Source: Capitella teleta (taxonomy: Eukaryota > Annelida > Polychaeta > Capitellidae). From it: DNA of 64,000 nt. Below are positions 21,501-30,054 of this stretch, piece after piece. Position 1 is the stretch's first letter. The number at the start of each line of letters is the position of its first letter. Under the pieces are notes generated by a model that did no database searches, was not told where the DNA came from, and saw only the letters and a list, made by a program, of their open reading frames with translations. The stretch spans positions 69,113 to 133,112 of the forward strand of contig KB309212.1 in NCBI GenBank assembly GCA_000328365.1. Reading direction: 5' to 3'. The translations under genes were made by a program, and so were the position numbers.

Positions 21501-23549
21501 AGACGAGCGAACGTCTTCCAAAGGTTCCGTGTTAGTGCTGATCGTGGCGGTCGTGGTTCCCTCTCCCTCTTCTTCTTCTTCATCCTCGTCGGGAAAAGTC
21601 GCTCGACGTCGCTTTTCCACAAAGTGCGCCACACTCGCGCTTCTCATCTTGTTTTCTGTAATTTTATAATTGGGTCGGTATTTCAAAACGGCCTCGTCAT
21701 AACGGTTGGAAAAGGAAAGGGGAAAGGTTTTTCTTCTCCCATAGCTGTAGCCGTTCCGATAGTCTTTGTTGTGATGATGATGATGATGAAGGTTAGCCGA
21801 GAGTCCGAGTCTCTCGCAGCGCATGTTGAAAAAGGGTAAATCAAAGGCATTTCCATTGTAATGTGCCAGAGTGTGAGGTTGAACTTTCCGCACGTATTCA
21901 ATACATGCAATCAAGAGTTCCTTTTCCGAGTTGAAGTCGTGAATGTGAAAATTCACATTGGGTTGCAGGTTATGCGGGTACGTTTTACCTTCCGGGGTAC
22001 GCGTGATTTCGTCCACGATCCGCACAATGGCCCCGTAATCGTAATTGAGAATGGCGCCATTCTCCCTTCTTCCATTTCCATCCTGTCGTTCTGGGGCAAG
22101 GTAATGAAAAGTTACGTGTTCCAAAGGCATGGCGTGGGCCCCTTCGTCCGTCAACGTAAAATGAACCAGGGTGATCATCTCCTCCGCATCGCAGTGCGGG
22201 ACGAAACTCGTCTCGATATCAAAACAGAGGGTGCGCATTAATTTAGTCAGGTTATTGGTTATTTTCATTTTTTCAATTTCCCTTTTTTTAGTGGTGTATA
22301 GCGGGGTGATTCTCTCGTGCCAAAACTTTTTGATTTCGAATCGCAGCAAGTATTGGAACTTGACAGCTTCCGTTATAAATAAATCTTTTTCCTTGTAAAC
22401 GTTTTCGGTGCTGTTGTTGTCGCTGGTGTTGGCGGTGGAAAGCACTGATGAAAACATGACTTTTTCACAGGATTTTTTTTGAATATATTTCAATTCTTTA
22501 GTCAAACACGACTCGAGCACCGCGCATTTGAAATCACGATACTTGAAGAAGCTGCTCCCATGCCACTTCTGTTTCGGCCTCATTTTGTTGTCCTTTTCTT
22601 CCGTTTTCTCTTTTTTCTTTTTCCACGCCTCTTTCCAAAGGTGCACTTTTTTTTGCTTCTTTTTCTTGTCATTGATTAAAATTACCATCTCGACATAGCG
22701 TCGAAACATTTGTCCCCCCGCAAGGTGCGGGAGTATCCTGGCTCGTAAAATCTCATAAAATTCATTCAGGAGAGGATCCACCATCTCGGGTGAATATTCC
22801 AAACCGGTCATGTTGTCAAATTCGAGGTCCTTGTGGTGCACATTGAGGTATTTGAAGGATCGCGCCGTCTTGATCTCATCAGCAGCACCATTAGACAACA
22901 CCCTCAGAATACCCACAGAACTCGTCTCGTTTTTAATCATTAGTTTACTGTGCGGCTCCACACTCCCACTCAAGAGGTGGGTGCCTAGAAATTTCCCGTT
23001 TCCCATGGCGTTTTGTAAAGCGTTCCTCACTTGGTACCAACTTCCATCGATCCCGTTGAAATATAATTTAATCATGAACTTGAATCCCTCAACAGCGTGA
23101 TCAGGTGGTCTTTTGTAGACTAATTTGGCTCCCACTAAGCCTTTCAGGTTAAGAGTCTTGAGCTTTTTCATCAGCGTGTTGGGGAGCGCAAACCCGCTGA
23201 CGGCTTCCTGGTCACGTAAAACCACGTAGCAAGTCTTGAAAAGCCCATAAACATGTAGGTAAAGCTTTTCCCGACCGTGCGGCGGATAGAGGGTGGAATC
23301 GTGAACCATGGGATCGTGCGGTAACGGTGGGGGGAGTCCTGGCACAGCATCAATGACGATTGGTGTGTTACCGTAAGCGTAACTGGGATCTTGTCCTGAC
23401 AAAAGGCGTGTCCTTATCTCGGTTTCGTAGAGATGAGGACGGTCCTTGGCCAAACGCAGTAGTAAGTGAGGTTCTAATCTCGGTAAATGAGAAAACTCTT
23501 TTCTCAACGCTCCTCCGGAAGGTACGTATATGTTGTAAAAATGATACAT
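18381..23549 (-). CDS. family B DNA polymerase, herpesvirus-like catalytic subunit
   Basis: About 1722 residues from the ATG at 23549 (MYHFYNIYVPSGG); an in-frame GTG upstream would only add translated simple sequence. Exonuclease motifs are visible: Exo I CFDIETS (about 442), Exo II HYNGNAFDLPF (about 561) and Exo III YCIADVL (about 772). Polymerase motifs follow: A, DFNSQYP (about 890); B, KLAGNSIYG (about 1029); C, ADTDST (about 1073). This order is that of the viral replicative polymerases, with a proofreading domain before the palm. The great length agrees with malacoherpesvirus polymerases (about 1700 residues) rather than vertebrate herpesvirus ones (about 1000-1250). Insertions include Lys-rich and Asp/Glu runs and a short His run. 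It copies the viral genome in the nucleus with the helicase-primase. Its C-terminal end overlaps the next gene. Confidence 0.95.
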   Translation of the reverse strand: MYHFYNIYVPSGGALRKEFSHLPRLEPHLLLRLAKDRPHLYETEIRTRLLSGQDPSYAYGNTPIVIDAVPGLPPPLPHDPMVHDSTLYPPHGREKLYLHVYGLFKTCYVVLRDQEAVSGFALPNTLMKKLKTLNLKGLVGAKLVYKRPPDHAVEGFKFMIKLYFNGIDGSWYQVRNALQNAMGNGKFLGTHLLSGSVEPHSKLMIKNETSSVGILRVLSNGAADEIKTARSFKYLNVHHKDLEFDNMTGLEYSPEMVDPLLNEFYEILRARILPHLAGGQMFRRYVEMVILINDKKKKQKKVHLWKEAWKKKKEKTEEKDNKMRPKQKWHGSSFFKYRDFKCAVLESCLTKELKYIQKKSCEKVMFSSVLSTANTSDNNSTENVYKEKDLFITEAVKFQYLLRFEIKKFWHERITPLYTTKKREIEKMKITNNLTKLMRTLCFDIETSFVPHCDAEEMITLVHFTLTDEGAHAMPLEHVTFHYLAPERQDGNGRRENGAILNYDYGAIVRIVDEITRTPEGKTYPHNLQPNVNFHIHDFNSEKELLIACIEYVRKVQPHTLAHYNGNAFDLPFFNMRCERLGLSANLHHHHHHNKDYRNGYSYGRRKTFPLSFSNRYDEAVLKYRPNYKITENKMRSASVAHFVEKRRRATFPDEDEEEEEGEGTTTATISTNTEPLEDVRSSHGDAKKNNHMKEARDIVSLLFTHMASRDLLDSMPPINPNPRDKFPLDKTLDCSARRLLGIRKFYCEDVDYTNLEKTWRRGTMTQLVNFIAYCIADVLIVFFLNKKRLVNMAKTAMAAMTFRTPREMDANSETMKTTLTFMHSQMWRENICSVDSSAASGGGAARAAYMLEPGYEFDVENNFRDLKPRAGRTISGVQGVYSSHLIALVDFNSQYPFIMISANICNTTLMSEAFILKEGLVENRDYTKLKVWNVHPRVVHDCREDRCTMTAQTGRRDYGQKCKWRTEYVMCYYTAYYATQTYFRGMSSKMCSFLIDLRNSYKREMKAARGRGDTGTAETYDCMQGAAKLAGNSIYGVLSLWEVVVGGSITQIGRNQNELASEFFFKLMGPIAMADTDSTAPLLRDIPFLDNQPLTALSRALMKSSERGVKNLLSVSELIKRLIASFDEPMREVNNGQFWQKPANLELEKFLIGMIFLQKKNYYALKLLPDGSLDLHVAGLACKRSDRTELKSAAQLPCMKMVMENDIEGLILYAEHLFSLASVYLRAHEIATHEIMRLCEDINVELENITYNADDDDGSWVEEAGKAVSSAEELFKLQEKSREARKRVGKFEEEGRFEEILREHGADGLLEEKYAVSREKVNGIYKPRTVADKMAITQCKRRGIPRAQAGLYVDVYRNASVQVAAHILSLIRTLLLHPFDDGETTTTTTLTTTKEYKNTKKKVKMGPLLAKAYQRFTGLSDREIQTEATRQHATASRRRAKEEAVNALSVTDMPARFKVQPRDTLALSPRIRLALSRLKWHLEKSCKEVEKERKKNFTETYFTLPELIRRARKGGGGRSGGRGEADLERAKKKVHKMLRDFVTPVKNLPMWWYDLEFTRVLDNPRIVDKWVFLAHEEVCVDLWAWYLDVVIIVNTRAAEEEEEEVRLLEKRYLLVRTTRPVSLMVTDKMLSSCDGVEVEPYTSDMCYLFEENLKPLSTPALLLLLVEEGKKFTYWICAKTTVVKREPDRSSSRHQRALTRAWLTEVPMWTTRVILLLSKLH

Positions 23550-23839
23550 TTTTTTTTTACCCCTCTCTCTTTCTCTAACACACACACACCTGTCTCTCCC
23601 CCCCTTACCCACTCCACCTTTTTTATAAAAAAATAAATAAATGTATCTCTGTCACACAACAAGAACATCAAAAAATTCAGGTTCTTTTTTTGTTTTCCAT
23701 AAAAATGAATCACCTTCCTTTGAATATGAAGCCTTTTATCCTGTCTAACTAGTTAATTTCTTTGTTTTTTTTTTTCAACAGGAAGAAGAGAATAAGAGAA
23801 GAGGAACAAGGAAAATAAACATTCTTATATAAAAAAAAA

Positions 23840-23944
23840 ATGCCACCAATTAGAAATACCTCTCATCGTCTTCGTCGTCTGTTACCAAAACCTGCTCGTC
23901 CAGTTTCAGCGCCTCCTCCATTGGGAAGACCTATCCCCTGGTGA
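23840..23944 (+). CDS. possible short peptide gene, Pro/Arg-rich
   Basis: A 34-residue frame beginning MPPIRNTSHRLRRLL, directly after a TATATAAA stretch (23826-23833) and a pyrimidine tract ending in CAACAG (about 23779) that looks like a splice acceptor. It ends just before the Ala-rich frame at 23964. It may be a leader peptide or part of a spliced gene; there is no homology argument. Confidence 0.3.
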   Translation: MPPIRNTSHRLRRLLPKPARPVSAPPPLGRPIPW

Positions 23945-23963
23945 TATTTCCCAATATGTTGCT

Positions 23964-24332
23964 ATGTTACCTTTTTCCGTTCACCATCAAGTTCCCGTTT
24001 TCGCCGAAGGACCCATAAAGGCGGCTGTGGCGAAAGCAATGTCAGACATTCTCGCTGCTGTTAGAGTGGCGACAGCTGATGCGGCTGCTACAGCTGCAAC
24101 TGAGGCTGTAGCTGCAGCTGTTGTTGCACGCGCTGCTGTTCTTGCAGCAGATAGCACTGCAGCAACGGCTCGCACCGCTGCTGCCAGTGCTCTCGCCGCA
24201 GCCAGAAACGCTGAGAGTGCTGCCACTGCCGCTGTGGACGCTGCTTTTACTGCGGACGCCATTGCGGCGGCTGTCGGTCCTGTGCCTGTGCCTGTCCCTG
24301 CTAACCCTACCCCTAACCCTAACCCAGTATAG
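23964..24332 (+). CDS. alanine-rich helical repeat protein
   Basis: A 122-residue frame. After a short ordinary N terminus it consists of about 80 residues dominated by Ala with Thr, Asp, Arg and Glu spaced as in an amphipathic helix, then a PVPVPVP/NPTPNPNPV tail. The complementary strand is also open and Ala-rich because the DNA is rich in GCT/GCA-type repeats, so coding is not certain. The tail is encoded by CCCTAA-like repeats. It could be a surface or scaffold-like repeat protein; function unknown. Confidence 0.45.
   Translation: MLPFSVHHQVPVFAEGPIKAAVAKAMSDILAAVRVATADAAATAATEAVAAAVVARAAVLAADSTAATARTAAASALAAARNAESAATAAVDAAFTADAIAAAVGPVPVPVPANPTPNPNPV
24300..24328 (+). repeat. short telomere-like CCCTAA tract
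   Basis: The bases CTAACCCTACCCCTAACCC and the following CTAACCCAG contain about three imperfect copies of the animal telomere hexamer, on the CCCTAA strand. They lie within the end of the Ala-rich frame and encode its Pro/Asn tail. Confidence 0.55.
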
Positions 24333-24494
24333 TTTATTTTAGTTTTTTTTTTTTTTTACGAGGGGGAAAAAATATATATATATATATTTTTTCCCCCATT
24401 TGTTTGTTGTCTTTTCTTTCCTCTTTTTTTTTGGTTTGTTTTGTTTTGTTTTTTTTTAAAAATATAAAAAAAAACGGGGAGGAGGTTGGAAAAT

Positions 24495-25139
24495 ATGAGT
24501 GTTTTCATTCAATCACTAGAGGAAGCAGAAAAATTCTTTGGTTCTAATTTTAGATATGAAGCAAACGGGGATCGCGATTGTTTCGTCATGTGTATTCATT
24601 TAGGGGATTTCTTTTTGTTGCGGCAAATTGGGGTTGGTACTAGTAGTAAAATAACTGTGATGTTATCTTTGGCGAGCTTGTTACCCCCCGACACTATACT
24701 TGCCATTTCTTACCAGCATGGCACTATGAATATTTCCGGTAAACATCATCGAATCTCGGCACTTCCTCCTCTGCAAGAAGCAGGAGTTGTCGTGACAAAC
24801 AAAACCATTCTACTTGATACCGGCGCAGGGGACCCAGGATTTCTCATTTTGGAAGAGGAAGAAAACAAAATTGTTCCCATGTTAATCAATGCAACAAGTT
24901 TTGCACAAGACGAAAGAAGTAATCTTAGAAGGACAGGTTACGGTCGATGGTGGCAGCGATGGTGGTTGCTACGTTGGCCGTGGAGGCGACAACTCTTTTT
25001 AACCTTGATTATTTTCTTGATGGGTCTTTGTTTTATCATTCTTATTTTTTCCTTTGAGAAGATTCAATTCGTGAATCACAAGAATTTAAAATCTTATATT
25101 TTTCCCGACTTTTCTTATTGGCGAGAGATTGAGCTCTGA
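24495..25139 (+). CDS. C-terminally anchored membrane protein, unknown
   Basis: A 214-residue protein from the ATG at 24495. It has a globular N-terminal part of about 155 residues, then a Trp/Arg-rich juxtamembrane stretch (RWWQRWWLLRWPWRR, about 158-172), one hydrophobic span (about 174-192, LFLTLIIFLMGLCFIIL) and a short tail. There is no N-terminal signal, so it is either tail-anchored or type II. It opens the rightward envelope-gene cluster and is probably a membrane or envelope-associated protein. Confidence 0.65.
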   Translation: MSVFIQSLEEAEKFFGSNFRYEANGDRDCFVMCIHLGDFFLLRQIGVGTSSKITVMLSLASLLPPDTILAISYQHGTMNISGKHHRISALPPLQEAGVVVTNKTILLDTGAGDPGFLILEEEENKIVPMLINATSFAQDERSNLRRTGYGRWWQRWWLLRWPWRRQLFLTLIIFLMGLCFIILIFSFEKIQFVNHKNLKSYIFPDFSYWREIEL

Positions 25140-25271
25140 TCAACTCACACAACAGAAAAATGTTTGTCTTATCTCATGAGTTTTTTTTTTTTTTTTTTTT
25201 TTGTCCAACATCTTCCATGAGTGTGTGTTGTCTTGTAAAAAAAGGAACAAAAAAAAACGGTTTTTAAGAAG

Positions 25272-25853
25272 ATGTTGTTATTGAAGCGTTTTCCGTCCAC
25301 CCTTATTATTATTCTTCTCTTTTTCTTCATGGGAAAACATAGAGTGGTTTTTGCAAAAATTCCTTCATCGGGACAATTTACCGTGCTACGCCCCGGTTGG
25401 GGAGTGGTGTTTGAGCGTGTCAGTCAAGTTGTGGACATCGGTGGATCCGGCACGCATTTTCATTTGTGGTCGCTTAAGATTCCCAATCTCATGCCTTTCC
25501 AACTACCCACAATCAATTGCATCGAGCTCGAGCGCAGTCACAGGAATAGCAACCCAGCATTGAACGAGTTATGTGAGGACATGAATAGAAACATTGAGGA
25601 AACAAGTCTAATCGTATTTGAAATCATTGCCCGCGCAAGAATTGATTTCTTTAACACGTTGGAGGCTATTCCAGACACGGAAAATCCTGAAAAGCTACGT
25701 CAACATCAATCGCCGTATGAGACCTCCAAATCGTCAAGAATCGTTGATGACGATGATGATGATGATGATAATGATGTGTCTATGAATACATCAAGTTCTC
25801 CTCCTTTCTTCTTACAACAATTCAAACTCGAATTTAAATTCAAGTTCTGCTGA
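25272..25853 (+). CDS. class I fusion glycoprotein-like, N-terminal (F2-like) part
   Basis: A 193-residue frame with an N-terminal signal peptide (LIIILLFFFMG after KRFPST) and a globular part with the pattern GWGVVFERVSQVV, Trp and two Cys (about residues 82 and 100) seen in the short F2 subunit of baculovirus F and gypsy/errantivirus envelope proteins. It ends with an Asp run coded by GAT repeats. It lies immediately before the large frame at 25879, which carries the fusion-peptide-like and membrane-anchor parts. The family call rests on the layout of the two neighbours together, not on strong sequence identity. Confidence 0.5.
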   Translation: MLLLKRFPSTLIIILLFFFMGKHRVVFAKIPSSGQFTVLRPGWGVVFERVSQVVDIGGSGTHFHLWSLKIPNLMPFQLPTINCIELERSHRNSNPALNELCEDMNRNIEETSLIVFEIIARARIDFFNTLEAIPDTENPEKLRQHQSPYETSKSSRIVDDDDDDDDNDVSMNTSSSPPFFLQQFKLEFKFKFC

Positions 25854-25878
25854 CTTCGATTTCGATTTCAACTCAAAC

Positions 25879-27741
25879 GTGAAATCAAAGAGGAAGAAGA
25901 AACGTAAGAAGCGCGCCGTCGTCCTTGCCTTGGTCCTGGTGGGCGCGGCCATTTTTACTGCTTTTCAAACCTTCTCAAATGCGCCGTCCGCCGAAACCGT
26001 GCGGAGGTTGAGTCAAGGCGCCGATCTGGCTCAGACAGCCACGGAAATAAACACCGAAGGTATAAATAAACTGAATGGGCATATGATTTCGGTCTACACG
26101 GGCTTCAAGTCGAGAATCGACAATCAGGTCGAAATCCTGAGCGAGTTGGGTGGCGGATTGAGACAAGTACAGGACGATATGGTCGCCACAATGAAAAGGT
26201 TCAATAACCACTTGCAAGCGCTCGATGAACGACTACGCGACTTAAATCGTATAAAAACCATTCTCATGTCCCGTGTTCTCCCGATGCTCCATCAAGTACG
26301 GCACATTGCGCATCGTATCGAAGATCATTACGAGCTTTGGAGCGCTTCCTTACTCACTCTCTCTCGGGGCTACCTTCCTTCCGGTATTATTTCTCGTGAG
26401 CAGGTGAATGAGATACTCCAGACACTGGTGACGCAGACAACCACGCATCAACAGACTCCTGTGACACTGGATGTCAACGCTTATTACAACATGAAACGCG
26501 TGCTGGCCACGCGTTATGGGAATGAGCGACTTTTGATAGGTCTAGAGATCCCCATGCGACGAAGTAGTGGTGGTTCGATGAAACTTTGGCGCGTGCTCAC
26601 CTTCCCGGTTGAGCTGAACGCCGGATTAAAAGAACCCGATGCCGCAACCCAAGAAGATGACGATGACGATGACCTAGGAGGAGGAGGAGGAGGAGGAGGA
26701 GGACGTGGAGTAGGTCAGTCCCTCGTGACCAACCTTCCCGATTTTATAGCCTTCTCCGACACAGGAGAAGAGTACATCGAAATGAGTCTGGCAGATTACG
26801 CGGGTTGCTCAGAAAACATCATCAACGGGAAGCAAACGTGCGGGAGGAGTGTGAAAATTGTCAGCAATGCCCGTTTCACCCCTAGCTGCGCATACGCCAT
26901 ATTCAACGACGCGACGGTGAAAGCCCGCGAGGTCTGCGAAATAGCCTATGAACCCACACGCCCTTCACACGGTTCGGCTCGACAGCTAGGTAAGGATGAT
27001 ACTTTTCTAATGGTGGCGGATCCCGGCGACACAACCTGGCGAATATACTGTCCGGAAATCCAGCACGGAGAAACAATGTTTCTTCTTCCTACCTGTTCCC
27101 TCTGTCGCGTTAAAATACCTTGCGACTGCTCGTTGATGGGGGCGAGTTTTGTCGTTCCAAAACGCATCACCGGCTGCCTGAGCGCAGATTTGCAAGACGA
27201 TAGAATCCTCCCCGCAGTGACGGAGATTCACCGCAACATTCTACCGGTCATCGAGGAGAGGAGCAGGAGACACCAACGACTCTCCCTGGTGCGTTCCTTC
27301 GAGTCCCGAGTCGACGAACTATACCCTTTTGTCGAAATTGAACCGGTCGTGTTTCACGTGGAGGATAAAATTCCCGTGTTCCTGTCAAGGGAGGAGAAAT
27401 TTCAGTCGGATTATAAGAAAATCCGCGCACAGATCGAATTGAATCATTCTCTCTACAAGGATCGCTTTGACGAAGCGTTTGCCGTGAGCAGCAACCTTTC
27501 TGGTCTGAGTTTTTTCAGCGATTTCAAATTGGACCTGCCCTCCTTACAAGCCCTCTTTTTCAGTGGCCTCCAAAGCCTCTTCGAGTTCTTTGCACTCATT
27601 ACAGCACCCTTTGTTCTGTCCTATATCGCCTTTTGCACTTCTCTAATTATATTTATCGTTTTCTTTTTCCCCGCACTCTTACGTTGCCTGCAGCGCAGAC
27701 GTGGATTGGGTCATCATCCTGTAATCTTTTCAACAGAATAA
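25879..27741 (+). CDS. class I fusion glycoprotein-like, large (F1-like) part with fusion peptide, coiled coil and membrane anchor
   Basis: A frame of 620 residues. A basic furin-like cluster RKKKRKKR stands at the N terminus, directly followed by a hydrophobic Ala/Gly/Val-rich stretch (AVVLALVLVGAAIFTAFQ) resembling an internal fusion peptide, then a long heptad-rich helix (about 45-135). A YLPSGIISREQVNEILQ block follows at about residue 165, as in baculovirus F and errantivirus envelopes, then a Cys-rich region (LPTCSLCRVKIPCDC, about 410-425) and a C-terminal membrane span (about 575-600) with a basic tail. This is the layout of a low-pH class I fusion protein, unlike herpesvirus gB (class III). 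Gly and Asp runs near residue 255-275 come from simple repeats. Confidence 0.6.
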   Translation: MKSKRKKKRKKRAVVLALVLVGAAIFTAFQTFSNAPSAETVRRLSQGADLAQTATEINTEGINKLNGHMISVYTGFKSRIDNQVEILSELGGGLRQVQDDMVATMKRFNNHLQALDERLRDLNRIKTILMSRVLPMLHQVRHIAHRIEDHYELWSASLLTLSRGYLPSGIISREQVNEILQTLVTQTTTHQQTPVTLDVNAYYNMKRVLATRYGNERLLIGLEIPMRRSSGGSMKLWRVLTFPVELNAGLKEPDAATQEDDDDDDLGGGGGGGGGRGVGQSLVTNLPDFIAFSDTGEEYIEMSLADYAGCSENIINGKQTCGRSVKIVSNARFTPSCAYAIFNDATVKAREVCEIAYEPTRPSHGSARQLGKDDTFLMVADPGDTTWRIYCPEIQHGETMFLLPTCSLCRVKIPCDCSLMGASFVVPKRITGCLSADLQDDRILPAVTEIHRNILPVIEERSRRHQRLSLVRSFESRVDELYPFVEIEPVVFHVEDKIPVFLSREEKFQSDYKKIRAQIELNHSLYKDRFDEAFAVSSNLSGLSFFSDFKLDLPSLQALFFSGLQSLFEFFALITAPFVLSYIAFCTSLIIFIVFFFPALLRCLQRRRGLGHHPVIFSTE

Positions 27742-27821
27742 TTTTATAATTAATTTATAAAAAAATTAAAAAAAAAAATAAAAAAAAACCCCCTCAAAAA
27801 AAAAAAAAAAAAAAATACGTA

Positions 27822-29012
27822 ATGAATTCACTCTATGACGGAACGGGTTTTACAGACGCGACGGCTATCGTCACACAGATGGGCGCGTGGGAAAGTAAAA
27901 CTTCAGTTTTAAAATTGACCGCAACACAGTTTCTCTCCCCTCTGTTTGGGTTTAATCTTCTTAGTCCGAATGAGGCACTGGGAAAATTTGACGCTTTCAT
28001 TGCCACATTAAAAAAGTGGGAAAAGGAGTTACTGGAAGATAAAAGACTCTTCCTCGACATCGCGTTTCGACGACATGGTGACCCTAAATTTCACAATAAT
28101 TCCCTGACGGCGATTATGGCTCGTAGCGCCCATTACGCTGCTTCTCGAATTGTTGACCGACACTTGAAGATTTTGACCAAACTGCGACCTGAAATTATGA
28201 AAAAACATGATGATGATGATGATGACGACGACAACATCGGTATCCCATCGTCAGAAAATGAAATTGAGTACGCGCAAAGGGTTATGCGACCCGAAATGGA
28301 ATTTTACCATTCTTCTTTTTTTACTCCCACAGTTGCTGATCTTCCAAACATCATTATAAGGGAAGCGTTTACACGACACTTGCAACGTTTGTCACCACCA
28401 CCATCGCCAAAAGAACAAAGACAAGAAGAAGAAGAAGAAGAAGAAGAAGCATACTTTATTATCCATTCGCGAGACAAACATGTGGATAGACTTTTGAAAT
28501 ACTTGGTCGAGCTGTATACCTTTCCTGTCGTACCTTGCGAAATGTTAGGAGTCCTCTTACCCACGCTTATTGCTGAAAATCACGCCGCTGTGCTGCAGTA
28601 CACCGATCCCGGTTTGGATAACAAAATTCATTACCCAGACTCATCCCCAGCTCTTCCTAGATGTTGCATCCTGTGTCGCCTGGAAAATCTGCGCGCCGGT
28701 TACGTGGACCGAATTGAACAGAGTAAAAGAGCGCCTTGTTTCTGCACGACGAGGAGCGTGGTCGGTTGCACTCAATACAAAGAGGTTTTGGAAGCCAAAT
28801 TTTTCGAAGCTCTTACCACGACGGCGGGAACCATGCGCTCACGTTGGTTGTTTCTTCGACATCCCAAGAGCAGCAGCAGCAGCAGCACTCATCATCCATG
28901 CGATTGCCCGAGTCACCGAGAGTTGGGTATGTTACGTCAATCACGATTCTTTGCTCTCCTCTATAGATGTAACGCTATTACTCTCCTGCCTCCTCCTTAT
29001 GCTTCCTCCTAG
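27822..29012 (+). CDS. unknown Cys-containing protein
   Basis: A 396-residue protein with an ATG start just after an A-rich spacer. Asp (about 130) and Glu (about 205) runs derive from trinucleotide repeats. Between about residues 280 and 370 there are clustered Cys and His residues (CCILCRL, CFCTTR, CDCPSH), compatible with metal binding. Herpesvirus packaging proteins such as UL32 use CxxC pairs, but that alone is not enough to assign it. Its 3' end meets the end of the leftward membrane-protein gene with a 4-base overlap. Confidence 0.65.
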   Translation: MNSLYDGTGFTDATAIVTQMGAWESKTSVLKLTATQFLSPLFGFNLLSPNEALGKFDAFIATLKKWEKELLEDKRLFLDIAFRRHGDPKFHNNSLTAIMARSAHYAASRIVDRHLKILTKLRPEIMKKHDDDDDDDDNIGIPSSENEIEYAQRVMRPEMEFYHSSFFTPTVADLPNIIIREAFTRHLQRLSPPPSPKEQRQEEEEEEEEAYFIIHSRDKHVDRLLKYLVELYTFPVVPCEMLGVLLPTLIAENHAAVLQYTDPGLDNKIHYPDSSPALPRCCILCRLENLRAGYVDRIEQSKRAPCFCTTRSVVGCTQYKEVLEAKFFEALTTTAGTMRSRWLFLRHPKSSSSSSTHHPCDCPSHRELGMLRQSRFFALLYRCNAITLLPPPYASS

Positions 29013-30040
29013 TCCCCCTTCCTTCCTTGACCACGACCACCACCACCACGTAAACACATCATAACGCATAAATATGGAACGGCTCGGAGAAAATTCAAAA
29101 GTAAACCGCACGCGAAAACGGTCCAATATAACGTGAGCGAAATGCGACAGGATCGTGGTAATTCACATTCGTTATCGGCCAGATTTTGGCGTATCCTACT
29201 CACCGCGTCCGTGCCTGCTATCAGAAAAAACATGATAGCTAAGACAGGTACGATAGCTGTTCCTAGCAAAACATGACTGATATTTGTTAAAGGAGGGGCC
29301 TCTCTCGAGAGGTGGTTGATTTTGCTGTTTTTCCACCGTGGGATGTGTGATAAAGCCTCGCGTAAAATTTCATCATGGGCACTCGGTGTTGTGGTTGTTA
29401 TAAAATTTTTTCGCCGACATTTACCACCTTTTTTTGCGTTTTGTTTTTTCGATTCCAATAAAAGAAGCTCCTCTTCCACACGTTTTTGTCTGACGTTTGA
29501 AGCCATATTCATAATAACATCCAACTCGGGCGAGCTAATTTCGGGATGCGTCAGTATTTGGTAAGCAGCTTGTGACTGTGACTGCGACTGCGACTGCGAC
29601 TGCGACAGCTGAGAAGAAGGAGACGAAGGTGGTGGTGAGGAAGGGAAAGAGAAAGAGGAAAAGGCGGCACAATTCTCCAATTCCGCCTCCCATTGTGTCA
29701 TGACGCATTTTTTTTCATACAAGCGTATTTTCTTCCAACATATACCGGCCATGACAAGATCCACTATAATTTGCAACAAAACGTAGAGATTTAAGACCAA
29801 TGCGTATTTTCCGAAAGTGTTATTGGGTTCGCAAGCTGACAAATATTCATTATAATAGACCAAAATTCCTGTTAAAATGCCTGTCCAGACCAAGCCAGTA
29901 ATTATAAGTAGAAAGATCCATCTCTGGGTTCGTTTGCTAAGTTCAGCTACTTCCACATCCTCGAGAAATTTACTCGCCATACTAATAGTACTTTTCTCCT
30001 TCTCATCGTCAACGATCTCATTCTCGAGCGGGGTCATCAT
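29009..30040 (-). CDS. four-span membrane protein
   Basis: A 343-residue protein. Hydrophobic spans lie at about residues 42-63 (WIFLLIITGLVWTGILTGIL), 80-103, 258-278 (VLLGTAIVPVLAIMFFLIAG) and 302-322. The long loop between spans 2 and 3 contains a Ser/Gln repeat (SQSQSQSQSQ, near 145-155) and is hydrophilic. Multi-span envelope proteins are common in herpesviruses (gM has eight spans, UL20 four); this layout is nearer to UL20 or tetraspan proteins but shows no diagnostic motif. It is transcribed divergently from the next gene, with only 14 bases between their start codons, so the promoters must overlap the coding ends. Confidence 0.7.
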   Translation of the reverse strand: MMTPLENEIVDDEKEKSTISMASKFLEDVEVAELSKRTQRWIFLLIITGLVWTGILTGILVYYNEYLSACEPNNTFGKYALVLNLYVLLQIIVDLVMAGICWKKIRLYEKKCVMTQWEAELENCAAFSSFSFPSSPPPSSPSSQLSQSQSQSQSQSQAAYQILTHPEISSPELDVIMNMASNVRQKRVEEELLLLESKKQNAKKGGKCRRKNFITTTTPSAHDEILREALSHIPRWKNSKINHLSREAPPLTNISHVLLGTAIVPVLAIMFFLIAGTDAVSRIRQNLADNECELPRSCRISLTLYWTVFACGLLLNFLRAVPYLCVMMCLRGGGGRGQGRKGD

Positions 30041-30054
30041 TTTTATTTATTATT

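Noticed and set aside
25272-27741. Identification as herpesvirus glycoprotein B
   Set aside because: The order of signal peptide, basic cluster, immediate hydrophobic stretch and heptad helix is that of class I F-type proteins, not of class III gB.
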